Assembly: GCA_902794405.1 (NCBI GenBank)
Contig: CADBHI010000014.1
Coordinates: 1-41,724 of the forward strand
DNA from: an uncultured Prevotellaceae bacterium
GTDB lineage: Bacteria > Bacteroidota > Bacteroidia > Bacteroidales > Bacteroidaceae
Length of the DNA: 41,724 nucleotides
Direction: 5' to 3'
The notes under the pieces are model-generated. The model worked only from the letters and a program-made list of their open reading frames with translations, ran no database searches and was not told where the DNA came from. Below, piece after piece: positions 41,488-41,724 of this stretch. The number at the start of each line of letters is the position of its first letter. Position 1 is the stretch's first letter. The translations under genes were made by a program, and so were the position numbers.

Positions 41488-41532
41488 TGCACAAAACAGC
41501 CAAAGTGTGCACATTTAGGCTGTTTTTGTGCA
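41488..41532 (+). terminator. Terminator after the DUF5687-ABC unit
   Basis: TGCACAAAACAGCC (41488-41501) pairs with GGCTGTTTTTGTGCA (41518-41532) with one bulged base, then TTTTATTT. The -33 TTTG of the next promoter starts six bases later. Confidence 0.85.
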
Positions 41533-41537
41533 TTTTA

Positions 41538-41569
41538 TTTGGCTGTGTGCGCAAAAAGTAGTACCTTTG
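41538..41569 (+). promoter_or_regulatory. Promoter of etfB
   Basis: TTTG (41538-41541), 20 bases, TACCTTTG (41562-41569), 38 bases before ATG 41608. Confidence 0.8.
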
Positions 41570-41607
41570 CAGCCGCTTTTGAGAAAGTAACACATTATTA
41601 ATATATT

Positions 41608-41724
41608 ATGGCATTAAAAATTGTTGTACTTGCTAAGCAGGTACCCGACACAAGAAATGTGGGTAAGGACGCCATGACTGCCGAAGGAACGGTGAACCGC
41701 GCTGCCCTACCCGCCATCTTCAAT
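41608..41724 (+). CDS. etfB: Electron transfer flavoprotein beta subunit, 5' part
   Basis: The first 39 residues are in the window (MALKIVVLAKQVPDT ... VGKDAM ... TVNRAALPAIFN). The KQVPDT motif and the NRAALPAIFNPxD start are the conserved FixA/EtfB opening. The protein accepts electrons from acyl-CoA dehydrogenase-type partners and passes them on with EtfA; the Bacteroidales etfB-etfA-acyl-CoA dehydrogenase group is expected downstream but not seen. The gene runs off the right edge. Confidence 0.88.
   Translation, partial: MALKIVVLAKQVPDTRNVGKDAMTAEGTVNRAALPAIFN

Overview
The window looks like chromosomal DNA from a Prevotella-like member of the Bacteroidales. The grounds are the promoter style (a TAnnTTTG -7 box, often with TTTG about 19-21 bases upstream), the near absence of Shine-Dalgarno sites, a GLUG-repeat surface protein and an M60 peptidase that both end in a type IX-like sorting tail, a TonB-linked receptor of the outer-membrane beta-barrel family, GH43/GH9/CE12 carbohydrate enzymes, a DUF3822-rsmD pair, and a dxs-trkA-trkH run. 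No rRNA, tRNA or CRISPR array was seen. The genus is inferred from protein style, not tested.

Layout. (1) 1-2746: 3' part of a GLUG-repeat surface protein, frameshifted near 430-450. (2) 2914-4356: an orphan AAA+ ATPase/PD-(D/E)XK protein with its own promoter. (3) 4416-7931: a large DUF5107/TPR protein full of in-frame repeat DNA. (4) 7932-16561, minus strand: Gfo/Idh/MocA oxidoreductase, threonine-aldolase-like lyase, two GH43 proteins (one with two GH43 domains), an NAD-dependent epimerase, a 5'-truncated GH9 remnant and a YqhD-type alcohol dehydrogenase. This is a carbohydrate locus without a SusC/SusD pair. (5) 16612-19497: TonB-linked outer-membrane beta-barrel protein, divergent from dxs-trkA-trkH (19598-24352). 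(6) 24440-27070: accessory islet with an Rpn-type nuclease, repeat-rich spacers and a tightly overlapping three-gene DUF3791/DUF3990/73-residue cassette. (7) 27079-34444: housekeeping block with a RecD-like helicase, small membrane peptide, DUF3822, rsmD, cls, queE, queD and dnaG. (8) 34559-39276: secreted M60 metallopeptidase and a double-domain CE12-like acetylesterase in one operon. (9) 39393-41465: DUF5687 membrane protein and ABC ATPase, ending in a clear terminator. (10) 41608-end: start of etfB.

The most striking property is a set of short dispersed repeats placed inside protein-coding genes without breaking the frame. One 42-base element occurs twice with a single mismatch, in opposite orientations, in two unrelated proteins. 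Related low-complexity or palindromic elements occur in the DUF5107 protein, GH43, epimerase, GH9 remnant, TonB receptor, QueE (twice), the M60 peptidase and probably two signal peptides. They also carry or abut the stop codons of dxs and dnaG. The best candidate for an undescribed functional system is the DUF3791-DUF3990-small protein cassette, which has the gene architecture of a toxin-antitoxin-like module with an ADP-ribosyltransferase-like central protein.
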